In this document: positions 7,327 through 15,114 of the stretch, piece after piece
Layout: each line of letters opens with the position of its first letter
Numbering within the stretch: position 1 is the first letter of the stretch
Source of the DNA: DATBFX01 sp036558305
GTDB lineage: Bacteria > Chloroflexota > Chloroflexia > Thermomicrobiales > UBA6265
Reading direction: 5' to 3'
Length of the DNA stretch: 24,553 bases
NCBI GenBank assembly: GCA_036558305.1
Contig: DATBFX010000222.1
Span: 1-24,553, forward strand
Notes under the pieces: model-generated
Told to the model about the DNA's origin: nothing
Databases searched by the model: none
The model's input: the letters and a program-made list of their open reading frames with translations, nothing else
Translations under genes and position numbers: made by a program

Positions 7327-8549
7327 GGGTTGGGCCCCCCCTGCCCCCCAATGCTGGGGGGAGACGACGTGAGCGCCACGCGCCGCGTTTCCTGGACTAA
7401 GAGGGCCAGCGTCAGCGCCGCGGCGACGCCGACGACCGCCAGGACCATGGCGCTGCCGCGCAGACCGGCGACGCCGGCGATGATGCCGACGGAGACGGGA
7501 CCGAGGAAGGCGCCGGCGTCGCCGATCAGGCGCCAGAGACCGAGGAATTCGCCGGTGGCGCCCGTCGGTGCGAGGTCGGCGCCGAGGGTCATCATCGTCC
7601 CCGAACCGAGACCGTTGCCGAGACCGATCACGACCGCCGCCGCCAGCAGGGTCGAAAAACTGTGGGCCGCGGGGATCATCGCGACGCCGACCGCCATCAC
7701 GGCGAAACTCGGCACCGCCGCGGTTTTGCGACCGAAGCGGTCCATCAGCAGTCCGGCCGGGACGAACATCGAAACGTCGACCAGTGCCGAGATGGTCATG
7801 ATCAAACCGACTTCGGCCACGGAGAGACCGACCACCTGCGTGCCGTAGAGCGGGATGATGAAGAGACGACCGGCCCGGATCATCTGGGCGAGGGTCTGGG
7901 CGACGCCCGCCGCGGCCAGGTCCCGCCAGTTCCGGCGCAGGACCTTGCCGACGACTCCCCAACGACCGCGACCGCCGGTGGTCGTCACGGCGCGCGGGGT
8001 CGGTTTGATGAACCGGATCGCCAAAAGGAGGGCGATCGCGGCCATCAGACCGGAGACGAGGAACGAGGCGCGGTAGTCGAACCAGGTGGCGAGGAGACCG
8101 CCGACGACCGGTCCGGCGAAGGTGCCGATCCGGTTGATGCCGCCGAAGACGGAGATGGCACGGCCGCGCTCCGAGATGGGGACCGCCGTCGCGATAAAGG
8201 CGTGGCGCGAGAGACTCCAGAGGGCGGTGCCGACACCGGCGGCGATGCGGGCGGCGATGAGGAACGAGAACGGTTGCGGGACGGCGAGCAAGAGGGTGCT
8301 GACGGCGACGAGCGAGGTACCGACGATCATCGTCGGCCGGAGTCCGAGCCGCCCCACCAGCGCGCCCGCCGGCACGTCCGTCGCCAGCGTCCCCAGGGCC
8401 GCCGCCGCGACCGCGAGACTGACCAAGCCGTAGGAGACGCCGAATGTCGCGGCATAGAGCGGCAGGGTCGTCAGCAGCAGCCCCTGCCCAAACGCCAGCA
8501 ACGCGGCAGGCGCATAGACGGCGAGCGCGAAGGCGACGGGCGATTCCAT
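7323..8549 (-). CDS. MFS transporter
   Basis: This protein of about 408 residues has twelve predicted membrane segments in two halves joined by a basic cytoplasmic loop (PTPRAVTTTGGRGRWG). Motif A-like sequences follow segment 2 (GALVGRLGLRPTM) and segment 8 (GLLMDRFGRKTAA), as expected for the major facilitator superfamily. The start is uncertain. ATG 8549 (MESPVAFALAVY) begins immediately before the first membrane segment but lacks a clear ribosome-binding site; GTG 8576 and TTG 8639 are in-frame alternatives. The last 14 residues (SSPPSIGGQGGPNP) are encoded by a palindromic repeat rather than family sequence. The gene overlaps the enolase-superfamily gene by four bases, suggesting shared function in uptake of an organic or sugar acid; efflux is also possible. 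Confidence 0.85.
   Translation of the reverse strand: MESPVAFALAVYAPAALLAFGQGLLLTTLPLYAATFGVSYGLVSLAVAAAALGTLATDVPAGALVGRLGLRPTMIVGTSLVAVSTLLLAVPQPFSFLIAARIAAGVGTALWSLSRHAFIATAVPISERGRAISVFGGINRIGTFAGPVVGGLLATWFDYRASFLVSGLMAAIALLLAIRFIKPTPRAVTTTGGRGRWGVVGKVLRRNWRDLAAAGVAQTLAQMIRAGRLFIIPLYGTQVVGLSVAEVGLIMTISALVDVSMFVPAGLLMDRFGRKTAAVPSFAVMAVGVAMIPAAHSFSTLLAAAVVIGLGNGLGSGTMMTLGADLAPTGATGEFLGLWRLIGDAGAFLGPVSVGIIAGVAGLRGSAMVLAVVGVAAALTLALLVQETRRVALTSSPPSIGGQGGPNP
7333..7364. repeat. GC-hairpin REP inside the 3' end of the MFS gene
   Basis: Seven Cs, TG, six Cs, AATGCT, six Gs and AGA form a hairpin with a 6-bp GC stem (7344-7349 with 7356-7361). The same repeat, with two substitutions over about 35 bp, occurs at 24355-24386 and inverted at 24430-24461. 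On the minus strand it encodes SSPPSIGGQGG at the end of the MFS protein. It also provides a G-run near the ribosome-binding position for the downstream enolase-family gene. Confidence 0.8.
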
Positions 8550-8679
8550 CTGACCGGTTCGCGCCTCGATCTCCACCCCTACCCCACCGGTGTCCGACGT
8601 CCGGTTTCGCAGTGTCGCACGGGCGACGGCTGAGGGCAACGGGTACGGAGACCGGGAGACGGGGAGACGAAAGAGTGCT

Positions 8680-8737
8680 GAGGACTAAGGACTGAGGACT
8701 GAGTCTTCTGACGACTAACGACTGACGACTGACGACT
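8680..8737. repeat. Tandem heptamers RAGGACT x3 and RACGACT x4
   Basis: Three heptamers (GAGGACT, AAGGACT, GAGGACT) occupy 8680-8700. Four related heptamers (GACGACT, AACGACT, GACGACT, GACGACT) occupy 8710-8737. They sit between imperfect inverted flanks rich in GAGACGGG (about 8648-8670) and its complement (about 8739-8766). The whole fills the gap between the MFS gene and the small exported protein gene. This resembles the short tandemly repeated heptamers known from cyanobacteria. Confidence 0.75.
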
Positions 8738-8764
8738 CTCCCGTCCGTCTCTCCGTCTGCCCGT

Positions 8765-9187
8765 CTACGTCAGGCGCACCACGATCGTTTGTCGCCGGCC
8801 GAGTTGGAAGTGGCGCGGCGTGACGCTTTTGACCTTCGCACCGGGCGCTCTGGCGTCGACCGCGAACGATCGCCGCGGGAGATCGAGGGAGATGCGACCG
8901 ACTCGTGCATCGTTATCGACGGTGTCGCCGTCGCAATAGGAACCGACGACCATGTTTTCGGTCAAGTCGCGCAGCGTGAGACAGACGGGACCGGTCGCGC
9001 GGCCGGCACCGACGACCATCACCGTGACCTGTCCCCGCGCGCCGCCGACCGCGGCACCTCGCGCCGTCAGGGCCGGCACGATCGTAAGCGCGACCGCGAG
9101 ACTGCCGCCGACGATTGACCGGCCGAGGATGCGCCTGCCGCATCGCCAAACGTGCCAAGACATCCCAAGCATTGTCGTTACTCCCAT
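8765..9187 (-). CDS. Small exported protein of unknown function
   Basis: This 140-residue frame begins with a basic segment (CGRRILGRS) and a hydrophobic stretch (IVGGSLAVALTIVPALTA) that looks like a signal peptide cleaved near ARGAAVGG. About 95 mature residues follow, rich in Val, Thr and Gly with alternating hydrophobic residues, which suggests a small beta-sandwich. Two cysteines (in GPVCLTL and GSYCDGD) could form a disulfide outside the cytoplasm. I recognise no family. ATGs at 9187, 9172 and 9163 are all possible starts; the first follows a weak GGAAAATAG. A CATAAT nine bases before the first ATG could be the -10 of a leaderless promoter. Third positions are GC-rich as in real genes here, so it is probably coding. 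Confidence 0.65.
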   Translation of the reverse strand: MGVTTMLGMSWHVWRCGRRILGRSIVGGSLAVALTIVPALTARGAAVGGARGQVTVMVVGAGRATGPVCLTLRDLTENMVVGSYCDGDTVDNDARVGRISLDLPRRSFAVDARAPGAKVKSVTPRHFQLGRRQTIVVRLT

Positions 9188-9412
9188 CTATTTTCCATTA
9201 TGCGGAGCGAGTGCCGTCGTCGATGTGCAGGCTACGACAGACGACGTTTCAACCACGGGGAGGAAAATCGTGCCTCCGTGTCAAGAACGCAACGATTGGA
9301 GTCTCGGTTGCGGCCCCGCGGGCGGTTCCGGGTCGGTTAACTCAACTCCATTCGGCAGGCGCACTTGAGCTGGTCAGCGGGGCCCCGCCGCTGCTCGGCG
9401 GGAGGAACGTGG

Positions 9413-9460
9413 GGCGGGCGGCGCGGCTGAGCGGCCAGAGCCGGGTGCCCGCCGCCCGCC
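9413..9460. repeat. Nested GC-rich stem-loop
   Basis: An 11-bp perfect stem, GGCGGGCGGCG (9413-9423) with CGCCGCCCGCC (9450-9460), encloses a smaller stem, CGGCT (9424-9428) with AGCCG (9439-9443). It is not followed by a T-run. It could be a REP-type element or a structured leader of the downstream transcript. Confidence 0.6.
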
Positions 9461-9639
9461 GGCCGGCGCCACCGCCCAAAACGAAGCTTGAACGGACAAA
9501 TCTCCACTATGCGATTCATCCATGCGGTTGTTCGCTCCCGGTGTCTCCCGGTGTTCGGTGTGGGCGCGCGTGCCCCGGCGTGAGGCGACGACTACCATTC
9601 CGACATCCTGGCACGCGCGCCGGGTTTGGACAATCCCTC

Positions 9640-9645
9640 AGGAGG
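9640..9645 (+). promoter_or_regulatory. manA: Ribosome-binding site that fixes the manA start
   Basis: AGGAGG lies five bases before the ATG at 9651. This selects that codon over an in-frame ATG at 9522, whose extra 43 residues are not family-like. Confidence 0.85.
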
Positions 9646-9650
9646 CATCG

Positions 9651-10658
9651 ATGGCAGATGGTGCGTCCGGTCCCCTCGTCCTGACTCCACGTCTGGATGC
9701 CAAACCGTGGGGCGGTCGTCGATTAGAGGCGTTCGGTTTCGCGCTGCCGCCGGGTGAGGCGATCGGGGAGGCGGTCGTGACCGCACCGGACGCGGTCGTC
9801 GCCGGCGGCGGGCAGCTGTCCGAGATCGTGGCGGAGCGGCCGCGGGACGCGCTCGGGGCGCGCGGTCTTGCGGCGACCGGCGGCCGGCCGTTTTTCCCGC
9901 TTTTGGTCAAATTGATCGACGCCGGCGAGAACCTCTCGATCCAGGTCCATCCCGACGACGAGGCGGCGGCGCGCGAGGGAAACGGCGGGAGTCTCGGCAA
10001 GACGGAAGCCTGGTGGGTGCTGGACGCGCGACCCGGCGGCACCCTCTACCTCGGTCTGAGACCCGGCGCGACGCTCGCCGATCTCGCCGCGGCCAGTCGC
10101 GCCGAGACGGGTGCGGCGGAGCTGATGCGCCGCGTAGTGGCGCGGCCGAACACCCTCGTCTTCCTTCCGGCCGGAACCGTTCACGCCCTGGGCGCGGGTG
10201 TCCTCGTCTACGAGATCCAGCAACCGTCGGCGATCACCTATCGGCTCGACGATTGGGGTCGACGCGACGCCGCCGGACGCCCGCGGGAGATGCACGTCGA
10301 GCAGGGACTGGCGGTGGCGGATGCGTCGTCGCGCCCGGAACCGCTGACGCCGATCACCGTTCCGTCGGCGGCCGGCAGGAGACAGCGCCTGGTTGCCTGC
10401 CGGTACTTCGCGCTGGAACGGATCGCGCTGGTCACCGGCGAAGAGGTCGCGCTCGTCGCCGAGGAGAGTCCGCAGGCGGTCACCTGCCTTCACGGCGCCG
10501 TGCTCGTGAAAGCTGACGGGAAGACCGTCTCGCTTGCGGCCGGGCAGACGGCGGTGCTGCTTGCCAACGCGACCGGGGCGGCAATGCGAGCGGAGACGCC
10601 GGCGGTGGCCTTGCGGGCGTGGGTGCCGGACGAGGCGACGATTCCGGAGAACGCGTAG
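9651..10658 (+). CDS. manA: Mannose-6-phosphate isomerase, class I (cupin)
   Basis: This 335-residue zinc enzyme interconverts fructose 6-phosphate and mannose 6-phosphate, supplying mannose units for glycans or feeding mannose into glycolysis. All four expected zinc ligands are visible: Gln98 and His100 in SIQVHPDDE, Glu119 in GKTEAWW and His178 in PAGTVHALG. The family block YEIQQPSAITYRLDDWGR follows at 187-204. The N-terminus PRLDAKPWGGRRLEAFG also matches. The length is close to the short bacterial class I type. It stands alone on the plus strand and converges with the MscS-type gene; the two stop codons sit in one palindrome. No other sugar-nucleotide gene is nearby. Confidence 0.92.
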   Translation: MADGASGPLVLTPRLDAKPWGGRRLEAFGFALPPGEAIGEAVVTAPDAVVAGGGQLSEIVAERPRDALGARGLAATGGRPFFPLLVKLIDAGENLSIQVHPDDEAAAREGNGGSLGKTEAWWVLDARPGGTLYLGLRPGATLADLAAASRAETGAAELMRRVVARPNTLVFLPAGTVHALGAGVLVYEIQQPSAITYRLDDWGRRDAAGRPREMHVEQGLAVADASSRPEPLTPITVPSAAGRRQRLVACRYFALERIALVTGEEVALVAEESPQAVTCLHGAVLVKADGKTVSLAAGQTAVLLANATGAAMRAETPAVALRAWVPDEATIPENA

Positions 10659-10698
10659 GGGCAGGCATCGCCCAAAGGGCACCCGGTCTGCCCCTACG
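10654..10698. terminator. Palindrome shared by two convergent genes, likely bidirectional terminator
   Basis: The arms CGTAGGGGCAG (10654-10664) and CTGCCCCTACG (10688-10698) are perfectly complementary over 11 bp. An internal GCCC-AAA-GGGC hairpin lies between them. The TAG of manA (10656-10658) and the TAG of the channel gene (10696-10694) are the same part of each arm. There is no T-run, so Rho-independent termination is not certain. The GCCCCTAC ending recurs at 16557-16564 and about 6103-6110, suggesting a dispersed repeat. Confidence 0.7.
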
Positions 10699-11521
10699 AT
10701 CCAGCGATCGAGACCGTCGCGTCCGGGAAGCGGTCGTGGAGGGCGGAGACCACGTCGTGCGTCGGCGCGGGGTCTGCTTTGAAGAAGAGGATCGCGCGGA
10801 GATCGACGGCGTCCGGTGCCGCCTTGAGGACGTCGATGCGGGGTGGGGTTGCGGAGAGGCTGGGTAGTCCGGCAACCGCGGCCCGAAGGGAGGCGACCGC
10901 ATGCGACGGCGGCGGCGGCGCGCCGGCGACCTGGACGACGAGCTGGTTGAGGTGCAGGGTAGTGCGGTTGCCGACGACCTCGGAGAAGACCTTCGAGTTC
11001 GGGACCAGCACCATCTCCGCCCGGTCGTTGCGGATTTGCGTGGTTCGGATGTCGATCCGCTCGACGACACCCTCTTCCCCAACGACGCGGATGCGATCAC
11101 CGGGGAGGAAGGGTTGCTCGGCGAGGAGGTAGATGCCGGAAACGAAGTTCTTGAGCACGTCCTGGAGCGAGAGCGATACGGCGGCGGTGATGAGGCCGAT
11201 CGAGGTGACGAGGGACGAGGTATCGGCGCCCAGCGCCCGCAACGCCAACGCCCCGGCAACCACGTAGGCACCGATGGTGATCAGGTTGGTGATGAGCTCG
11301 GGGACGTTGTTCTTGACGTTGCGCCGTTCCAACTCGCGACGGATGCGATGCCGAAGGTGGCGGACGACGAAGACGGCGACGACGACGATGAGCAACGCCC
11401 AGAGCAGGCGGAGGGCAAGGTTGGCCAGCGTCGAGCCGGTGGTGCCGACCTGATCACTCGCCCAGGTCGCTATGTCGTCGAGCTTTTCTTCCACCCGAGA
11501 TCGGTCGCTCCGTATCGTCAT
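10694..11521 (-). CDS. Mechanosensitive ion channel, MscS family
   Basis: This 275-residue inner-membrane protein would open under membrane tension to release solutes during hypo-osmotic shock. It has three predicted membrane segments (about 33-55, 74-95 and 100-125). The third is the pore-lining helix running into the MscS signature VSLSLQDVLKNFVSGIYLL. The beta domain follows with PFLPGDRIRV, GVVERIDIRTTQIR and VPNSKVFSEVV, then an alpha/beta C-terminal domain. This is the minimal three-helix MscS architecture. The ATG at 11521 lacks a clear ribosome-binding site, but no better start precedes the first helix. It is convergent with manA and follows the EEP-family gene on the same strand after 99 bp. 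Confidence 0.92.
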   Translation of the reverse strand: MTIRSDRSRVEEKLDDIATWASDQVGTTGSTLANLALRLLWALLIVVVAVFVVRHLRHRIRRELERRNVKNNVPELITNLITIGAYVVAGALALRALGADTSSLVTSIGLITAAVSLSLQDVLKNFVSGIYLLAEQPFLPGDRIRVVGEEGVVERIDIRTTQIRNDRAEMVLVPNSKVFSEVVGNRTTLHLNQLVVQVAGAPPPPSHAVASLRAAVAGLPSLSATPPRIDVLKAAPDAVDLRAILFFKADPAPTHDVVSALHDRFPDATVSIAGS

Positions 11522-11620
11522 CGCCCGTTTGGCAACCGGACCGTCGAGACGGGTCGTGGCCGAGTGCGGCCATTGTTGCGGCGACGGCGCCCGTTGTCGA
11601 GATTTGGGCGAAGCGGGGCG

Positions 11621-12337
11621 CTAACCGGGGGCGGGCATGGACTTCAAGACGAGGCGGGCGAGCACGGGGAGGTGATCCGATCCGGCGTCGTCGCCGACCC
11701 AGGCGGCCTGCGCGGCCAGGTGCGCCGTATGCCAGATGTAATCGACGCGGACGACCGGCCGCAGGGGGAACCCGAGGAGGCGATCCTTCATCCGGACCGA
11801 GCGACCGACGCGGACCGGAAGTGTGGCACCGCCGCGACGGATCGCGCGGAAAGCGTCGATCAGACCGGCCGAGGTCCAATCGGCGTACCGCGCGTGGCGC
11901 ACGGTCATGTTGAAATCGCCGACGACGACCGCCGGGCCGCTGGCGACGGCGATCTCGGCCAGCATCTCGATCTGGTCGGTCGTGACCGGGTCGAAGGCGA
12001 CACCGGTGAGCCGCACCTGAGGCGGCCGCGGATGGGCGACAATGACGGTCAGGGGAAGACCGTCGAGGTCGATCACCACCCGGAGGTCCGGTCGATCGGG
12101 CGAGAAATGGAGTTGCTCCTGCTCGATGATCGCGTAGCGGCTGAGCAGTCCCTTCCCCGCGAATCCTGCCGGGTGCAGAATCTGGTGCGGGAAAAGGTCG
12201 CCGAGGTTGCCCGCGATCGCCTCCGCCTGGGATGATTCCAATTCCTGAAGACCGATCAAATCGGCGGTTGACGCTCGCAATCCGGAGACGAGGCGGTCGG
12301 GTTCGGCCAGACCGTTCCCGAGGTTGTAGGTCATCAC
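11621..12337 (-). CDS. Endonuclease/exonuclease/phosphatase (EEP) family protein
   Basis: This metal-dependent phosphodiesterase-fold protein has about 238 residues from the GTG at 12337 (237 from the ATG at 12334). The full active-site set is visible in order: TYNLGNG (Asn), GLQELES (metal-binding Glu), IVAHPRPP (His), VVVGDFNMT (Asp and Asn), VRVDYIWHT and the terminal SDHLPVL (Asp-His). The substrate could be DNA, a phospholipid or a phosphoester. The start is uncertain: an ATG at 12655 overlaps the upstream TGA as TGATG, but the 107 residues it would add are Arg/Pro-rich with weak third-position bias. No signal peptide is clear. It follows the large flavoprotein gene on the same strand. 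Confidence 0.82.
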   Translation of the reverse strand: MMTYNLGNGLAEPDRLVSGLRASTADLIGLQELESSQAEAIAGNLGDLFPHQILHPAGFAGKGLLSRYAIIEQEQLHFSPDRPDLRVVIDLDGLPLTVIVAHPRPPQVRLTGVAFDPVTTDQIEMLAEIAVASGPAVVVGDFNMTVRHARYADWTSAGLIDAFRAIRRGGATLPVRVGRSVRMKDRLLGFPLRPVVRVDYIWHTAHLAAQAAWVGDDAGSDHLPVLARLVLKSMPAPG

Positions 12338-12654
12338 GGTGAAAACGGGTCCGCCGGTCTCGACGTGTCGATGCGGCGCGGTGTCGGGCCGCCAAAAGGA
12401 ACCCTGCCGCCAGCGCCGGGGGCGCGACGAACGGCTGGCTTCCGCCGGGGCCGCGACCGGATGCGGAAAAAGGGAGGAGTCGGGTCGTGTCACCGCGCTC
12501 ACGTGGTAGGTACTCGCTCTGCCGAAGGGCGGGCCCGACGGCGTTCGCCGGTCCAGACGGGCACGCCTGCGCCCATCGTCGCGATTGTGGCACCGGCGGC
12601 GCGATCGCGCCAGACCGATTGGTCCTGATGCCGGCAGACCGCTCGACGTTCGCA
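12338..12654. other. 317-bp stretch of doubtful coding status upstream of the EEP gene
   Basis: All three minus-strand frames are mostly open here, but codon third positions are mixed and the translations are Arg, Pro and Ser rich with no family motif. The frame joined to the EEP gene starts with ATG at 12655, overlapping the upstream stop codon. The region contains a 14-bp perfect palindrome with core GCGATCGC at 12598-12611. It may be untranslated spacer or a divergent N-terminal extension. Confidence 0.5.
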
Positions 12655-15102
12655 TCAGCCCAGGGTACGGCGCCGCTCGGGATCGTAGGGCGCGCGGAGG
12701 TGGGGCACCGCCACGAAACGCTCTCCCGCAACATCGATCTCGTATCTCCCTGATGCGATCCACGCTGCGGTGACCGGGACGTCGGCGCTCACGTAGCCCA
12801 TGCCGATCGCGGCGCCGAGGGTATGGGCGTAGGATCCGGAGGTGGTGTAACCGGCGGGTTGGCCGTCACGGAGGATCGGCTCGCCGCCCCAGAGGACCGG
12901 TCCGGAATCGGCGAGGACGAAGGTGACGAGTCGTCGCCGGAGACCCGCGGCCTTCTGCCGCAACAGGGCATCGCGACCGAGAAAACCGCCCGCTTTGTCC
13001 CAGGCGACGGCGAACCCGAGCCCGGCTTCGAGCGGGGTGTCGTCCGGCGAGACGTCGTGTCCCCAGGAGACGTACCCCTTCTCCAGCCGCAACGAGTTCT
13101 GCGCCGTCGTCCCGGCGAGGGTGAGCCCGAAGGGTTCGCCGGCAGCGACGAGGCGATCGAAGACCTCGGCGGTTTGGTCTGCGGGGATATGGAGCTCCCA
13201 CCCCAGCTCGCCGACGTAGGTGATTCGCGCCGCCAGGACCGGACAACCGCCAACCTCGATCTGGCGGACCGTGCCGAAGGAAAAGGCATCGTGAGATAGG
13301 TCGCTGTCGGTCAACGACTGCAACAGGTCGCGGGCACGCGGTCCCATCAGTCCGAGGACCCCGGAAGTGGCGCTGGCGTCGGTCAGCGTTACCCGCGCTC
13401 CCCGGCAGCGTGCCTGACGGTCGATCCAGTCGAGGTCGTGGGCGGTTTGCGCAGCGGAGGTGATGACGAGGAACGACTCCGCGGCGAGACGGACGACGGT
13501 CAGGTCGCTTGCGAAGGTACCGCGGGCGTTGAACATCCCGGTGTAGACGATGCGATTGGGCGGCACGTCGACGTCGTTGCCGCACAGCCAGTTGAGCAAG
13601 CTGCGGGCGTCGGGTCCGGTGACGAGGTACTTGCCGAATGAGGACTGGTCGAAGAGGGCGACCCGCTCGCGCGCCGCCCGGTGCTCCTCCGCCCAGTCGG
13701 CGAACCAGGAGGGGCGGCCGAACGAGTAGTCGAGGATTGGCGGGCGTCCATCGCGCGCGTACCAGAGCGGGCGTTCCCAGCCGAAGCGCTGACCGAAGCA
13801 GGCTCCGCGCGCCGCCGTCCGCTCGTGCACAGGCGAACGCCGGAGGTCGCGCCCGGTCGCGAATTCGTAACCCGGCCAGGCAGTCGCGTAGTGGTGGCCG
13901 AGGACTTCGGGAACGCGCTGGCGCAGGAAGTCCGCGTCGTTCATCGCCGGTCCGAAACGGCGGGGATCGACTTCCCAGAGATCGAACGGCGCTTCGCCCT
14001 CCCTGATCCACTCGGCGATCGCCCAACCGGCACCGCCGGCGCCGGCGATTCCGAACGAGTTGAACCCCGCCGCGACGAAGAGTCCGTCGCGCCCCGCGAT
14101 CGGACCGAGGAGGAAGGTGCCGTCCGGGGTGAAACTCTCCGGGCCGTTGACGAAGCGGTGGAGCGGGGTCGTTTCGAGACTGGGCAGGCGGTGTTTCGCT
14201 TCCCTCAGCGCGGGGGCGAACCGTTCCCAATCGGGCTCGAAGAGGCGGAAGGAGAAGTCGTCCGGGACGCGCGAGGTAGCCAGCGGTTTGGTGTCGTGCT
14301 GGAAGGCGCCGAAGCGGATGCGGTCGCCGGCGACGCGGAAGTAGATGCCGCCGTCGTAGTCGCGGGTGCAGGGAAGTTCGTCGGGGAGACCGGGGATCAG
14401 GGCGGTTTCGACGTAGTGGTGCTCGACGGGGTAAAGCGGGACGTCGAGGCCGGCGTCCAGACCGAGTTGGCGCGTCCACATGCCGGTGCAGAGGAGGACG
14501 TGATCGGCGACGATGTCACCCGCGTCGGTCGTGACGCCGGTGGCGCGAGCACCGTCCCAGGTCAGCCCAAGGACGCGGACACCCTCGCAAAGCATGGTAC
14601 CGTGCAACTCGGCGCCTTTGGCGAGCGCCCGAGCCGTCTCCGCCGGTTCGACGCGACCGTCGTCTGGCAGGAAGAAGGCGCCGGCGAGGTCGTCGGTGCG
14701 CAGACCAGGCCAGTGTCGCGCCGCTTCGGCCGTCGCGATCTCGTGGCTGTCGATACCGAACAGTTTGACGAGCGCGGTGGTGCGACGAATCTGCGTCACG
14801 CGGTCGGGTGTCCGCGCCAGGAGCAAGCTGCCGACCCGTTTCCAACCGGTGTCGAGACCGGTTTCGGCGGGCAGATTGGCGTAGAGCCGCGCGCTGTCGT
14901 CGTTGAGGACGGCGAGACTCCGGGAGGCGCGGAACCGGGTCACCATCCCCGCCGCGTGCCAGGTGGTCCCGCCGGCGATTCGGTTCTGTTCGAGAAGCAG
15001 GATGTCTCTCCAACCCGCCTTGGCCAAGTGATAGGCGGCACTGCAACCGACGATGCCGCCGCCGACGATGACGACGCGGGCGTGGGTGGGGAGGGTCGGC
15101 AT
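12655..15102 (-). CDS. FAD-dependent dimethylglycine/sarcosine dehydrogenase-like protein with GcvT domain
   Basis: This 815-residue two-domain flavoenzyme would oxidatively demethylate an N-methylated amino acid and pass the methyl group to tetrahydrofolate. Residues 1-400 form the FAD oxidoreductase domain, with dinucleotide-binding GGGIVGCSAAYHLAKAG (14-30) and TTWHAAGM, where His49 matches the covalently FAD-linked histidine of this family. The remainder is the aminomethyltransferase (GcvT) domain: FDQSSFGKYLVTGPDA, GLMGPRARDLL, ITYVGELGWELHIP and LRLEKGYVSWGHD. The length matches bacterial and mitochondrial dimethylglycine dehydrogenases. The start at 15102 follows GAGGA at 15113-15109. 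An IS200-like element abuts that ribosome-binding site. The substrate (dimethylglycine, sarcosine or another N-methyl compound) is not certain. Confidence 0.9.
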   Translation of the reverse strand: MPTLPTHARVVIVGGGIVGCSAAYHLAKAGWRDILLLEQNRIAGGTTWHAAGMVTRFRASRSLAVLNDDSARLYANLPAETGLDTGWKRVGSLLLARTPDRVTQIRRTTALVKLFGIDSHEIATAEAARHWPGLRTDDLAGAFFLPDDGRVEPAETARALAKGAELHGTMLCEGVRVLGLTWDGARATGVTTDAGDIVADHVLLCTGMWTRQLGLDAGLDVPLYPVEHHYVETALIPGLPDELPCTRDYDGGIYFRVAGDRIRFGAFQHDTKPLATSRVPDDFSFRLFEPDWERFAPALREAKHRLPSLETTPLHRFVNGPESFTPDGTFLLGPIAGRDGLFVAAGFNSFGIAGAGGAGWAIAEWIREGEAPFDLWEVDPRRFGPAMNDADFLRQRVPEVLGHHYATAWPGYEFATGRDLRRSPVHERTAARGACFGQRFGWERPLWYARDGRPPILDYSFGRPSWFADWAEEHRAARERVALFDQSSFGKYLVTGPDARSLLNWLCGNDVDVPPNRIVYTGMFNARGTFASDLTVVRLAAESFLVITSAAQTAHDLDWIDRQARCRGARVTLTDASATSGVLGLMGPRARDLLQSLTDSDLSHDAFSFGTVRQIEVGGCPVLAARITYVGELGWELHIPADQTAEVFDRLVAAGEPFGLTLAGTTAQNSLRLEKGYVSWGHDVSPDDTPLEAGLGFAVAWDKAGGFLGRDALLRQKAAGLRRRLVTFVLADSGPVLWGGEPILRDGQPAGYTTSGSYAHTLGAAIGMGYVSADVPVTAAWIASGRYEIDVAGERFVAVPHLRAPYDPERRRTLG

Positions 15103-15114
15103 ACTGATTCCTCG

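Larger units (their letters stand above)
9188..9650. other. 463-bp intergenic region without a supported gene
   Basis: This region lies between the divergent small exported protein gene and the mannose-6-phosphate isomerase gene. Short open frames in several phases have no conserved motif or ribosome-binding site and look spurious. The contents I can support are a strong GC-rich stem-loop at 9413-9460 and the isomerase ribosome-binding site at its end. Promoters for both neighbours should lie here, but no hexamer pair with proper spacing stands out. Confidence 0.6.

Noticed and set aside
6116..7351. Second long minus-strand frame over the enolase-superfamily gene
   Set aside because: Arg/Pro-rich frame-shifted shadow; the metal-ligand motifs lie only in the 6145-7326 frame.
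7662..8633. Plus-strand 323-codon frame opposite the MFS gene
   Set aside because: Low-complexity Asp/Arg/Gly translation without hydrophobic core; antisense shadow.
8680..8737. CRISPR-like array
   Set aside because: The units are 7-base direct tandem words without spacers; no Cas gene is nearby.
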